Source: Terriglobales bacterium (GTDB lineage Bacteria > Acidobacteriota > Terriglobia > Terriglobales > Acidobacteriaceae). From it: a stretch of 64,000 bases of DNA. The notes beneath the pieces were generated by a model. The model was given only the letters and a program-made list of their open reading frames with translations. It ran no database searches and was not told the origin of the DNA. Positions 49,997-58,923 of this stretch are shown one piece after another. Every line of letters begins with the position of its first letter. Within the stretch, counting starts at the first letter, position 1. Location of the stretch: the NCBI GenBank assembly GCA_035691485.1, contig DASSIZ010000117.1, forward strand, positions 85,938 through 149,937. Direction: 5' to 3'. The position numbers and the translations under genes are program-made.

Positions 49997-50656
49997 CTAA
50001 TCGTACTCACGCGTGAAATCGATGTTCCAAAAATCTTCTTCGCCTAGAAACTCGAAACCGACCTCAACCAGGCTGCCGGTCGCCCAAACATGCTGGAAGA
50101 CAACCCGCGCGCGAGCACCGCTCTTGCGCTCCGGCGAGTAAAGAAATATATCCTGCCCCTCCTTATAGTTTGAGCGACACACGAACAGCCCTCCGTTCTT
50201 GCTTACCAGCACCGTCTCAGCGGACTCCTCCGCTTGCGTGTCGCCCTCTGATGACCGGACCGTAAGGTGGGTGCGGTAGGGCACGCGATTACTGCGGCGG
50301 GCATAGCCCAGCATCTTTTGCGTGAACTCTTCCAGCTGGAGTTGGCCTTCACGGTCCAGGTCAACGAATGCCACCCCAAAATGTCTTCCTGGGGTGGCGT
50401 ATCTCACCTTGCCGAAAGCCTGGACGCGGAAGCCGCTGGGAAGTTGAAACAACATCGCCAGCTCCGTATGCAGGTCGAAGCTCTCCCGGCAGGATGCCAG
50501 GGCTCCTCCCACGCTCAGGCTGTCGATTCGGCCTATCACCGGCGGGCCGACCGTGCTCTGGGTGTAAATCTCCACCGGAGCATCGATCGGAACCCGGGGG
50601 TAGCGCCTTCGCGTGCGCCAATGAGCTTCGCCGGCCGAAGATCCGTTCTGCATCAT
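49997..50656 (-). CDS. Tandem PilZ domain protein
   Basis: 219 residues from ATG at 50656 (another at 50653; frame open to GTG at 50692). First PilZ unit: RRRYPRVPIDAPVEI, DSLSVGGAL, VGFG-type ending HFGVAFVDL. Second unit (about 120-215): RSNRVPYRTHLTV, LVSKNGGLFV, VEVGFEFLGE. The first unit carries the RxxxR arginines and D-S-x-x-G of c-di-GMP binders; the second is degenerate. Located between the GT2-methyltransferase gene and the beta-propeller gene. Confidence 0.85.
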   Translation of the reverse strand: MMQNGSSAGEAHWRTRRRYPRVPIDAPVEIYTQSTVGPPVIGRIDSLSVGGALASCRESFDLHTELAMLFQLPSGFRVQAFGKVRYATPGRHFGVAFVDLDREGQLQLEEFTQKMLGYARRSNRVPYRTHLTVRSSEGDTQAEESAETVLVSKNGGLFVCRSNYKEGQDIFLYSPERKSGARARVVFQHVWATGSLVEVGFEFLGEEDFWNIDFTREYD

Positions 50657-50806
50657 GATGAGTCGCGCTCTCTCTCGGTGGAAATATAACACCGGAGGGA
50701 AATGATTTAGGCCGGAGAACGCGCAGCCGCACCGCTTGAAACAACAGTTCGCCAGCTGGTGTGGGCGAGAAGTACCGTCGATCCGCAGGCCGGCAGCTTC
50801 GAAACG

Positions 50807-51940
50807 CTATTGCGTCATGGCGATCGCGATCCCTGTCGGGCCCTTTCCGGTCACGTAAGGGGAGAACGGCAGCGGCGTCAGCGTGCCGGTAGTCCCGATA
50901 AGATATCCGGAAACATTGTTCAAGTTCGGGTTGCTCACGTAGACGAATTTGCCCGAGTGATCGATCGCTATTTCCGTAGGGTTTATGGCTGGGGCGGGCG
51001 ATCCGATCGGTGTCGGCGCACCAGTATTGGGGTCCAGAGACAGTTGGGCGATCGTCGGACCGCCGTTCAGGGTCACGTAGGCGAATTTCCCGGTTGGCTC
51101 GATGGCAACGGCAAAGGGCTCGGAGCCGACGGCGAATGGTGACCCGGTGATCGGGGCCAATGCTCCGTTCACGTCGATGGTGTACACCAGCAGGTTGCCG
51201 GCCGTGCCGGGAACATCGGTGACGTAAAGGAATTTTCCTGATGGATGAACCGCCAGGCCAAGTGGATCGCTTCCCGCAGCGAAAAACGCGCCCGGCACCG
51301 GTGACAGCGCGCCCGTTGTGGAATTAATGGCGAAACCGTAAACGCGGAGAAAGCCATTGTCGGTGACGTAAATGAACTTGCCAGCGGAATCGACCGTGAT
51401 GGCGTAGAACGTACCGCCAGCGCCGAATGGAGAGCCTGCAATCGGCGTCAGTTCGCCGGTCGAGGCATTGATGCTGAAGGCCGAAATGTTTGCGCTGGAA
51501 AAGTTCGCCACGTAAAGGAACTTCCCGAGCGGGTCGGCAATCAGGCTACGCGGCCCCGTTCCCGTCGCGTAGGTATTCACGAGCGTAAGGGCGCCCGTCG
51601 TCGTCGAGATGGCGAAGGCGGTGACCGTATTCGTGTTTTGGTTGGCGATGTAAAGAAATTTGCCGAGCGCAACTGCGGCCGCGCGCGGCGAAGCGCCGGT
51701 GGTGACAGCAAAGGGTGAGCTCTGGAGCGCGGTCAGCACACCGGTCGTGGTTTCGAGCTGGAACGCGGAAACGGTAGCGTCGACTGAGTTGGTAACAAAC
51801 ACGAACTCCGAGCTCGTCCCCGGCGGCGGCGCCACCGTCCTTAGTGGAGCAGTTGAGCCGCCCTGGCCGCAGCCTGCAAGCAACAGCGCTAGCGCTCCGG
51901 CCAGGCAAATGAAGAGAAAAGGCCGATGATGGGATCGCAT
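50807..51940 (-). CDS. YVTN/lactonase-type beta-propeller lipoprotein
   Basis: 377 residues. Lipobox LLAGC with C24. Seven-bladed propeller with repeated units GKFLYVAN..., TGALTPI..., SPF repeated about every 45 residues; resembles 6-phosphogluconolactonase-like family proteins. Enzymatic activity is not established; outer-membrane or periplasmic location is inferred. Confidence 0.88.
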   Translation of the reverse strand: MRSHHRPFLFICLAGALALLLAGCGQGGSTAPLRTVAPPPGTSSEFVFVTNSVDATVSAFQLETTTGVLTALQSSPFAVTTGASPRAAAVALGKFLYIANQNTNTVTAFAISTTTGALTLVNTYATGTGPRSLIADPLGKFLYVANFSSANISAFSINASTGELTPIAGSPFGAGGTFYAITVDSAGKFIYVTDNGFLRVYGFAINSTTGALSPVPGAFFAAGSDPLGLAVHPSGKFLYVTDVPGTAGNLLVYTIDVNGALAPITGSPFAVGSEPFAVAIEPTGKFAYVTLNGGPTIAQLSLDPNTGAPTPIGSPAPAINPTEIAIDHSGKFVYVSNPNLNNVSGYLIGTTGTLTPLPFSPYVTGKGPTGIAIAMTQ

Positions 51941-52058
51941 AAGTTGAACAACCTTTAAGGCTACCGCAGAACAGGTCCTCCCAGGGATGACGATTTAGGA
52001 ACACTTTCAAACATGGGTTTCCCGATTCGGGAATCAACACCGAGATCTACACTACAGC

Positions 52059-53174
52059 TCAAAGCTTCGCGGTGCCGGCGCAGTTTGCGGCATTGACCGC
52101 TGTCGCCACTTGCTCAATCTGCGATTCCGATATCTCCGGAAAGATGGGCAAAGACAAAACTTCCTTGGCTGCCATCTCCGCCTGCGAGAAATCACCTGCC
52201 GAGTAGCCGAGATCGGAATAGGCAGGCTGCATGTGGATGGGAACGGGATAATGGATTGCCGTCTGTACCCCCGCAGCCGCCAGCGTTGTCTGAAGGCGAT
52301 CCCGGTCGGAGCTGCGTATGGTAAACGCGTGATAGACGTGCCGCAGGTCGGCTGCCTCCAGCGGAAGCCTGACTTCGCTGGCTGCTAACAGGTCGCAATA
52401 GCGACGAGCATGAGCGCGACGAGCTTCCGTCCATGGCTCAAGGTGGCGCAATTTCACGCCCAGGATCGCTCCCTGCAATCCTTCCATCCGGTAGTTATAG
52501 CCCTTCAGCAGGTGTTGATATTTTTTCTCGCTGCCCCAGTCGCGCAGCATGCGTATGGTCCGGGCGTAATCGGGGTTGTTGGTTGTGACCGCGCCGCCTT
52601 CGCCGTAGGCACCGAGATTTTTACCCGGGTAGAAGCTGAAGCAGCCGATCGCGCCGATGCTCCCGGCCCGTCGGCCTTTCCATTCCGCGCCATGCGCCTG
52701 GCAGGCATCTTCGATGACCACCAGGTTTTGCCGACCGGCAATGTCCATGATGGCCCCCATGTCGCATGGCTGACCGTACAAGTGCACGGGCATCACTGCC
52801 TTGGTGCGCGGAGTGATGGCGCGCTCCATGCTGGCGGGATCAAGATTGAAGGTCGCCGGGTCGATATCGGCCAACACAGGACGTGCCTCGGCATACAGGA
52901 TCGTTGCCACCGTTGCTACGAAGGAAAATGGAGTCGTAATGACTTCGTCGCCGGGGCCAACACCGGCGGCCAGCAGTGACAAGTGCAGCGCGCTGGTCCC
53001 GGAATTCACTGCGATCGCGTGCTCAGTATTGCAATATCGGGCGAAATCCTTTTCGAAGGATGCAACGGCTTCGCCGAGAACGAACTGCCCGCTCTCCAGC
53101 ACGCGAGAGATGGCGGCATCAATCTCGGGCTTGATGCTGCGATATTGCGCCTTCAGGTCGACTAGCGGTACCAA
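52059..53174 (-). CDS. DegT/DnrJ/EryC1/StrS sugar aminotransferase
   Basis: 371 residues. PLP fold type I: SGTSALHLSL, TTPFSFVATV, EDACQAHGAEWKG, and Schiff-base lysine K185 in FYPGKNLGAYGEGG. Substrates are keto sugars on nucleotide carriers, such as the rfbB product dTDP-4-keto-6-deoxyglucose. TTG start at 53174 is set by an ideal AAGGAG six bases upstream; the longer frame upstream overlaps the amidase gene end. 32 bases after the amidase gene. Confidence 0.93.
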   Translation of the reverse strand: MVPLVDLKAQYRSIKPEIDAAISRVLESGQFVLGEAVASFEKDFARYCNTEHAIAVNSGTSALHLSLLAAGVGPGDEVITTPFSFVATVATILYAEARPVLADIDPATFNLDPASMERAITPRTKAVMPVHLYGQPCDMGAIMDIAGRQNLVVIEDACQAHGAEWKGRRAGSIGAIGCFSFYPGKNLGAYGEGGAVTTNNPDYARTIRMLRDWGSEKKYQHLLKGYNYRMEGLQGAILGVKLRHLEPWTEARRAHARRYCDLLAASEVRLPLEAADLRHVYHAFTIRSSDRDRLQTTLAAAGVQTAIHYPVPIHMQPAYSDLGYSAGDFSQAEMAAKEVLSLPIFPEISESQIEQVATAVNAANCAGTAKL

Positions 53175-53189
53175 AACTGACTCCTTCGT
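53175..53189 (-). promoter_or_regulatory. Strong ribosome binding site of the sugar aminotransferase
   Basis: AAGGAG on the minus strand, six bases before the TTG at 53174. It decides the start codon of the aminotransferase. Confidence 0.7.
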
Positions 53190-53206
53190 GGAAAGAGGGG
53201 GATAGC

Positions 53207-55207
53207 CTAGTTCGAACTGCGCTGAACAGCCGAGTGGACACGGGCGGCCAGAGGCGCGGTTTTCTTGCGCGTGAAATAGGTGGAAATGCCGTCGCACAAT
53301 GCGGCCGCAATCGCATCGCGATAGGCCGGATCCATCAGTTTCAGTTCTTCCACCGGGCTGCTGACAAAGGAAAGCTCAATCAGGATGGACGGCATCGTCG
53401 ATTCGGCGAGCACCACCAGGGGCGCACTTTTTACGCCCCGATCGTGCAGACCGGGATCCGATTCCTTCAACCTGGAATACATGGCGTGCTGCACCGCTCC
53501 GGCCAGTCTTCGCGACTCTACCATCCTGGGATCGGCTCCATCGCCGATATTCTTGGATGATGCCGAAGCGGCCACGAACGTCTCGATGCCGCGGACGAAG
53601 CGGTATGTACTGGAATTACCGTGGATCGAAATCAACAGGTCGGCGTTGGCCGCGTTGGCGAGAGTCGCTCGCGCCTGCAGCGGAATAAAGGTGTCATCAC
53701 TGCGCGTAAAGACTACTTCGCCGCCAAGTTTCTCTACGATCAATTGTCCCAATCGTTGGGAGATGGCAAGGACAAGGTCTTTCTCTTGTAGTCCCGTGGG
53801 ACCGACGGTTCCCGTATCGGCGCCCCCGTGGCCCGGATCAATCACGATCCGGAGAGGTTGTCCCAGCACACGCGGCGTTGGAGAAGGAGGAGGCGCAGGC
53901 TTGACTTCCCTCCTGGTTGCGCCAGGCTGCACCGCACTCTTCCCCGAGTCCTGCTCAGCGACACTCGGTTGAACGGTGAGCACCAGTGCAAACGGTGGCG
54001 TCCGCGAAAGCACAGGCATGAAGTCGCAAGACGCATTCAGGTCCAGAACGATGCGGGTCACATCCGATTCTTTCTGGGCCACCCGGATGCGGGACACGTA
54101 CTGGTCACCGACATCAAACACCGCTTCGGCGCCGTGAGTCGTTCGGAGCGTCATCTGCGTGTCTGCCAAGTCGATAAAAATACGATTGGGGTTGGTGAGG
54201 CGGCCGGCGTAATATCGAACCGGTCCCGTCAAGTTCAACTTGACACTGGCGAATCCAGCATGAGAGCGGAAATCGACGCCGATCAGATCAGCGTGCCCAA
54301 GGGCTAGTTCCGGGGCCGGCTCTGGGGCCTGAACCACGGGAGCTGAAGGCGCCGAAAGCTCAGTTCCAGACAGTACCTCGGTAGAGGTCCGGTGCGAAAC
54401 TGATTTCCGGTACGGCCAGAATAACGCCACCGCCACGGACAAAAGAAGCACGATGCGCAGAGCGATCCTAAAATTGCTGGGTGAAGACTGCCGGTAACTT
54501 GCCAGAGTTGCCAAGGTCGCTGGTTCTGCCGTCTCTGCCTGTACGAGTGGCTCCGGCTCCACTTCGGGGGCGGAAACAGGAACAGGGTCGGTGGCGATGG
54601 GAGGCGCGGCAACCACAGGATCCGGCGCGGTCTTCTCAGAGCGCTCGAACTCATAGCCCGACAGCGCGGCGGCCAGCAGTTCAACCGCCCGCGTGTCGGT
54701 CATGCCAAAGGCGCAACGGGCGACCGAAAAAACCTCGACTAGACCGATGATCTCATCTTGGCGGCGTACGGGAACCGCCACCATAGAGCAAATCCCCGAC
54801 CCGTGGGCAGTCGCGTAAGGTACGCGATGGTCGGTGGTGATGTCGGAAGAACTCGTGACGCGGCCGGTGCGCAAGCATTCAAAGGAGAGGCGAGAGTCTG
54901 GGGAGATTCGGGTTCCGACTTCGGGCGCGAGCTCGCCGGCACGTCCGCGACACTCCACGTGTCCCTCGGCGGTAGCCAGGGCGACGGCTGCGCCATCGGC
55001 GCCGGTAATCTCCAGAGCGCGTTCCGCGATGAAGTCGCCCGTGGCTTCGACCTTCCCCTCGAGGACGTCGTTGTAGGCAGCCAATGCGGCGGACAGTTTT
55101 TCGTTGCCGGCGGCCGGCTCGGCTTCGTCAATGATGCGGCGCTGCTGCTCCCGCAGGTAGGAAGCGGCAAGCACCACCTGTACCTTGGGAGGCTCCAGCC
55201 GGGGCAC
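53207..55207 (-). CDS. GAF-TM-AMIN-N-acetylmuramoyl-L-alanine amidase
   Basis: 666 residues from a tentative GTG at 55207 (frame open to 55402). GAF domain (about 40-185) in the cytoplasm, then Pro/Glu linker, TM segment (about 247-268, RIVLLLSVAVALFWPY), AMIN domain (about 290-400) and Amidase_3 domain (from about 449): VIDPGHGGADTG, LQEKDL, SIHGNSS, ILIELSFVSS, with zinc His/Glu/His and catalytic Glu. Amidases split peptidoglycan between daughter cells; a cytoplasmic GAF on one is unusual. The degT gene follows by 32 bases. Confidence 0.87.
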   Translation of the reverse strand: MPRLEPPKVQVVLAASYLREQQRRIIDEAEPAAGNEKLSAALAAYNDVLEGKVEATGDFIAERALEITGADGAAVALATAEGHVECRGRAGELAPEVGTRISPDSRLSFECLRTGRVTSSSDITTDHRVPYATAHGSGICSMVAVPVRRQDEIIGLVEVFSVARCAFGMTDTRAVELLAAALSGYEFERSEKTAPDPVVAAPPIATDPVPVSAPEVEPEPLVQAETAEPATLATLASYRQSSPSNFRIALRIVLLLSVAVALFWPYRKSVSHRTSTEVLSGTELSAPSAPVVQAPEPAPELALGHADLIGVDFRSHAGFASVKLNLTGPVRYYAGRLTNPNRIFIDLADTQMTLRTTHGAEAVFDVGDQYVSRIRVAQKESDVTRIVLDLNASCDFMPVLSRTPPFALVLTVQPSVAEQDSGKSAVQPGATRREVKPAPPPSPTPRVLGQPLRIVIDPGHGGADTGTVGPTGLQEKDLVLAISQRLGQLIVEKLGGEVVFTRSDDTFIPLQARATLANAANADLLISIHGNSSTYRFVRGIETFVAASASSKNIGDGADPRMVESRRLAGAVQHAMYSRLKESDPGLHDRGVKSAPLVVLAESTMPSILIELSFVSSPVEELKLMDPAYRDAIAAALCDGISTYFTRKKTAPLAARVHSAVQRSSN

Positions 55208-55549
55208 AGCCGATCCACATCCCCGGGTCCTGGTTCGATGCTCTTTGTTGCCGGTTGTTCGCAAATCAGCCCGCCGACAGTGCCCTACGGGCACAACTTG
55301 TGCATGCTTAGTTGCTGGATGAACCAAAACTAGTGCCATTCGGCTTGTGAATGCAAGTTTTTTTCTACCGGGGGTGCAAAATCGGGCAGGGCCTGGCGGC
55401 AAAGGTGGTGTTCTTAGGTGGCGGATGCGGCAGGTCGGCGCGCTGAGGGGCCGGCCATATAGTCGAAGGGGAACTACCGGGCGCGTCTGCGGAGCCCGAG
55501 TCAGCGGCTTTCTTGATCTAGATAAGGGCCAGCGCGAGGTTAAAGGCGC
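55208..55549. other. Intergenic gap without clear gene
   Basis: About 340 bases between the amidase start and the small membrane protein. The amidase frame stays open here to 55402 but the residues look non-conserved. No promoter or structure is convincing. Confidence 0.4.
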
Positions 55550-55801
55550 TTAGCGAAGAACCACGTAAGTTGCGACCGATCCCAACGCCAGAGCCGCTAA
55601 GGCGAAGATGGCCATCAACGCATCTCCGGCCGCGCGCCAATTCGCGAGTCGCTCCGTTTGGGGATCTGATTCGACTGGGGGGACATACAACAGCTGCGGA
55701 CCACTTTCCTTCGAATGCGACTCGGTGGTGCCGGCTAACTTCCTGGCTGCCAAGGACACGGGATTCTCCGAGGGCACGTCCGGGCGATGGGCGGGCCGCA
55801 C
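55550..55801 (-). CDS. Small protein with one C-terminal membrane segment
   Basis: 83 residues, GTG start. A hydrophilic N-terminal part (SENPVSLAARKLAGTTES), then a C-terminal membrane segment ALMAIFALAALALGSVATYVV. Not recognised. Lies between amidase and Sel1-repeat genes, all on the minus strand. Coding status uncertain. Confidence 0.5.
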   Translation of the reverse strand: MRPAHRPDVPSENPVSLAARKLAGTTESHSKESGPQLLYVPPVESDPQTERLANWRAAGDALMAIFALAALALGSVATYVVLR

Positions 55802-56171
55802 AGCCCCAAGTGCAATTAACTTGCCGAGTAATCGGCCGCTAAATACCGTGTAATCAGAGACTCAGGCCAAGATACATCCGCCAATGTGCAATTGTTTGCA
55901 CTCGAAGAGAACACTTTTCTTCACCCTGCACCTTTCGCCACATCGGACTTTGCGGCGTCGTCAAATATGTTTCGGCGGTGACGCGGGGCAACGGGACGAC
56001 GTCCAGTGAACAGCGGCGCCTGCGAACGGCTTCACTGGAACGGTGAACTTTAGCGCGAGGGGCTCCCAGTGAAGGCCAAAGCGCCCTGACCAGCTTAGTG
56101 ATATTAGTGATAAGGGCTGTATCGAGCGGCAGATTCGGCCCTAAGGCACTCAGACATGCTACCGGCGCACT
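55802..56171. other. 370-base intergenic region with CCAGTGAA palindrome
   Basis: No gene found. Contains CCAGTGAA (56003-56010), its complement TTCACTGG (56031-56038) and a third copy CCAGTGAA (56066-56073), possibly an operator or hairpin. Otherwise unremarkable GC-rich sequence. Confidence 0.4.
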
Positions 56172-58571
56172 TTAGGGTTGGGCCCAGACCGGCAGCGGCG
56201 TCGCCGACCGCGCCTGCAGAATTTTCATCATCAAGGCATATGCTCGCTGCTGTCCAGCAGTTAATTGCGCCATCGTCATGACTGGGGAAAGCGCGTTGAG
56301 TGCCGGCAAGCCGCCCTTGTAATGATTGGCAGCCGCCAGCGCGAACCAGGCGTATGCCATCACGACATCTTTCGGCACGCCTTTGCCGTCACGATACATC
56401 TCTCCGACAGCGTATTGCGCTTCACCGGAGTTCAGGTCGGCAGATTTAAGGAACCAGTTCAGCGCCAATGTACTGCTGGCAGAGACACCGCGGCCGTCGC
56501 GATACATTTTCGCCAGGGCCAACGGCGCGTCCGCCAATCCGGAATTCGCCGCCGCTTCGATGAAGCGTACGCCTTCGTGGCCGGGATCCGTGATTTGGCC
56601 GTTGACGTACATCTGACCAAGGACAAGCTGAGCTTTCGGGAACTGCTGTGCGGCGGCGCGCTGCAGCCACAGCGCGGCCGAGTTCAGGTCGACCGGCACG
56701 CCACGGCCGTTCACGTACAGGGTCGCAAGGCCATATTGCGCCTCGGCAACGCCCTGCTCAGCGGCCTTGCGCAGCCATGCGGCACCCGCAGCAGAGTCAA
56801 CGAGAACACCTGTTCCATTCACATAGGCGGCCCCGAGATTGCTCTGCCCTACCGCGTCGCCCTGTTCCGCGGCCTTGCGAAACCACACGACGGATTGGCG
56901 CACGCTCTTTTCGACGCCCCATCCGTTGAGATACATCAGCCCAAGATTGCTCTGCGCGCGGGAATGCCCCTGCTTGGCAGCCGCCTCATACCACCGCGCA
57001 GCTTCTTTCAAATTTTTCGGCACGCCTTGGCCGTCGAAGTACATTCCGGCTAGAGAGAACTGAGCCGCCGGGACGCCGTCCTCGGCAGCCTTGCGGAAGT
57101 AAGCGAGCGCCCGTGCCGGTTCTTTGGGGGCGAGGGCGGGATCGAAATCGAGAGATCGTAAAGGCGCGCCCGGGGGCGCGACTGCAAATGATGGGGCCGT
57201 CGGTGCTGACACAACCGCCACCGCAACTGCAGGTAAGTCCAGGAAGGGGCGGTGTAGTGGCAGGCGCATAACATCGTCGATGCTCAACGATGGAATATGT
57301 TCGGGGAGCGAGAGAGCAGCGGGTTGCGCCGGTTTTGAAGGCGGCGGCGTCGGAACCGCAGCCACGATTCGCGGATCTACTGGTTTGAGCTGTTTGGTCG
57401 GTGGCGCCGCAGCGGGTCGCACCGGTTCTGAAGATGGGGGCGCCGGAACTACAACCACGATTCGCGGCTCGACTGTTTTTGGCGGTTCTGCCGCTGGCAC
57501 TCCAGCCGCTTGTTGCGGTTCAACGGATTTGGGCTGAACTGCCTCTGGCAAAGGTTCAGCAGCTCGGATGTGTGGCGGCGGAGTAGAACTTGCAAGCGTA
57601 TCTTTCCCCTTCCCGCCCGGCGTCGGCTCGAACTCACGAAACAAGAGCTTCAATCGAGATGCAGGTATGCCGGTCCTGGCTTCGGCGCGGGCGTACCAGT
57701 AATTGGCTCGGGACGAATCTTGATCAACGCCAATGCCCTTTGCGTACATGGCAGCCAGCCGCACCATGGAGAACACGTGGCCTTGAGCTGCGGCCCTCTC
57801 GTACCACTCCGCAGCTTGCTCATAGTGGGTAGGACCAAAGCGGCCGCTGTCGTGCAAATAGCCAATGGAGGCTTCGGCGTCGGCGTTACCTCGATCGGCG
57901 AGGGTCAACATCGGGATCAACATGTCCGGGCTAGGCAGGCCCGGCGCAGGAATCACCGGCAAGCCCGCAGCGCCGCGTCGCGAGACGGCAGCCTGGCCTC
58001 GCGGTTCAACGATGTTCGACTTCTGCTCCGAGCCTGCTGCAGGCGCCGGAGTGCGTGGTCGCGGTACGGCAACTGGCGCAATCAGGCGTGGAATGGGTCC
58101 CGAAGCGCTAGCTGTCGCTTCCGCCGGGATAAGAGCAACAGCGATTCCGATGGGTGCTTGTGATTCAGTAACGCGGTACGAAACCGGCGCTCGCAGGTGA
58201 ATGACGACGCGAGTAATGTTTGGGGCGTGCTCAGCCACGACGATTTTGGAGACCAGCGTGTCCGCCGCTCCTGCGGTGAGCGCCTGCGGTTTCGGCGCGG
58301 GTCGGGCACCCTCGAGATCGAAGTAAACACGGTCAGGGTTGTGCAGCATCGCCGAACGAAAAGGTCCCATCCGGTCGAGCACAATTACTACCCGCGTCAG
58401 CGCGCCTTCGGGGTGTTGCTCGATGCGCAATAAGTGCACTGACGCTACGGCGTTTGTCGTTGCCGCATTATTAACCGCCGCCTGAGCAGGCTCGGGCGCT
58501 TGCGTTGGGTACGCCGAGGAAGCTACTGCCGTCGCAAGCAGGAGGACAGCGATCCACCGGAAGCCGAACAT
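56172..58571 (-). CDS. AMIN and Sel1-repeat protein
   Basis: 799 residues. Signal peptide (about 1-20). AMIN domain (about 45-145), whose layout VIVLDRMGPFRSAMLHNPDRVYFDLEG resembles that of the amidase. Sel1 block one (about 215-300, two or so units) then a long Pro-rich linker (about 310-480) with two near-copies of a ~24-residue unit, then a second block with about seven Sel1 units of 36 residues (YFRKAAEDGVPAAQFSLA type). AMIN binds peptidoglycan or targets septal complexes; Sel1 repeats mediate protein contacts. Confidence 0.9.
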   Translation of the reverse strand: MFGFRWIAVLLLATAVASSAYPTQAPEPAQAAVNNAATTNAVASVHLLRIEQHPEGALTRVVIVLDRMGPFRSAMLHNPDRVYFDLEGARPAPKPQALTAGAADTLVSKIVVAEHAPNITRVVIHLRAPVSYRVTESQAPIGIAVALIPAEATASASGPIPRLIAPVAVPRPRTPAPAAGSEQKSNIVEPRGQAAVSRRGAAGLPVIPAPGLPSPDMLIPMLTLADRGNADAEASIGYLHDSGRFGPTHYEQAAEWYERAAAQGHVFSMVRLAAMYAKGIGVDQDSSRANYWYARAEARTGIPASRLKLLFREFEPTPGGKGKDTLASSTPPPHIRAAEPLPEAVQPKSVEPQQAAGVPAAEPPKTVEPRIVVVVPAPPSSEPVRPAAAPPTKQLKPVDPRIVAAVPTPPPSKPAQPAALSLPEHIPSLSIDDVMRLPLHRPFLDLPAVAVAVVSAPTAPSFAVAPPGAPLRSLDFDPALAPKEPARALAYFRKAAEDGVPAAQFSLAGMYFDGQGVPKNLKEAARWYEAAAKQGHSRAQSNLGLMYLNGWGVEKSVRQSVVWFRKAAEQGDAVGQSNLGAAYVNGTGVLVDSAAGAAWLRKAAEQGVAEAQYGLATLYVNGRGVPVDLNSAALWLQRAAAQQFPKAQLVLGQMYVNGQITDPGHEGVRFIEAAANSGLADAPLALAKMYRDGRGVSASSTLALNWFLKSADLNSGEAQYAVGEMYRDGKGVPKDVVMAYAWFALAAANHYKGGLPALNALSPVMTMAQLTAGQQRAYALMMKILQARSATPLPVWAQP

Positions 58572-58923
58572 GCCGAAGCAGGCGCGGTTCTGCGTTCTTC
58601 CTGCCGACCGATGCGATGGAGGGATCACCTGAGTTGAAATGTACCGCAAAAGAAGACCAAATTCGAGGGGCCAGCGGGACAAGTCCGCTCGACTGTTAAT
58701 CATCCGGCTACCGAACAAGGGGAAGCTGAGGCGGGCCGGGAGAGGCGATGTCCTGCGCTCTATTCGGAACCGGCTCTGCCTGACAGTGCAGTTCCTAGAT
58801 GGGCTCTACCTTAGGATCGAGCGCCGCTCAGAAGCGGGCGAACCGCTGGCGACTTCGCCGTTCGCTGCACATATACAATGCACTGAGTGGCAATACCAGC
58901 TGTCGATCAGCCTTCCGCCAACC
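58572..58923. promoter_or_regulatory. Divergent promoter region of Sel1 and GT4 genes
   Basis: 352 bases with no gene. On the plus strand a TACAAT (58874-58879) is a possible -10 for the glycosyltransferase, without a clear -35. Weakly supported. Confidence 0.3.
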
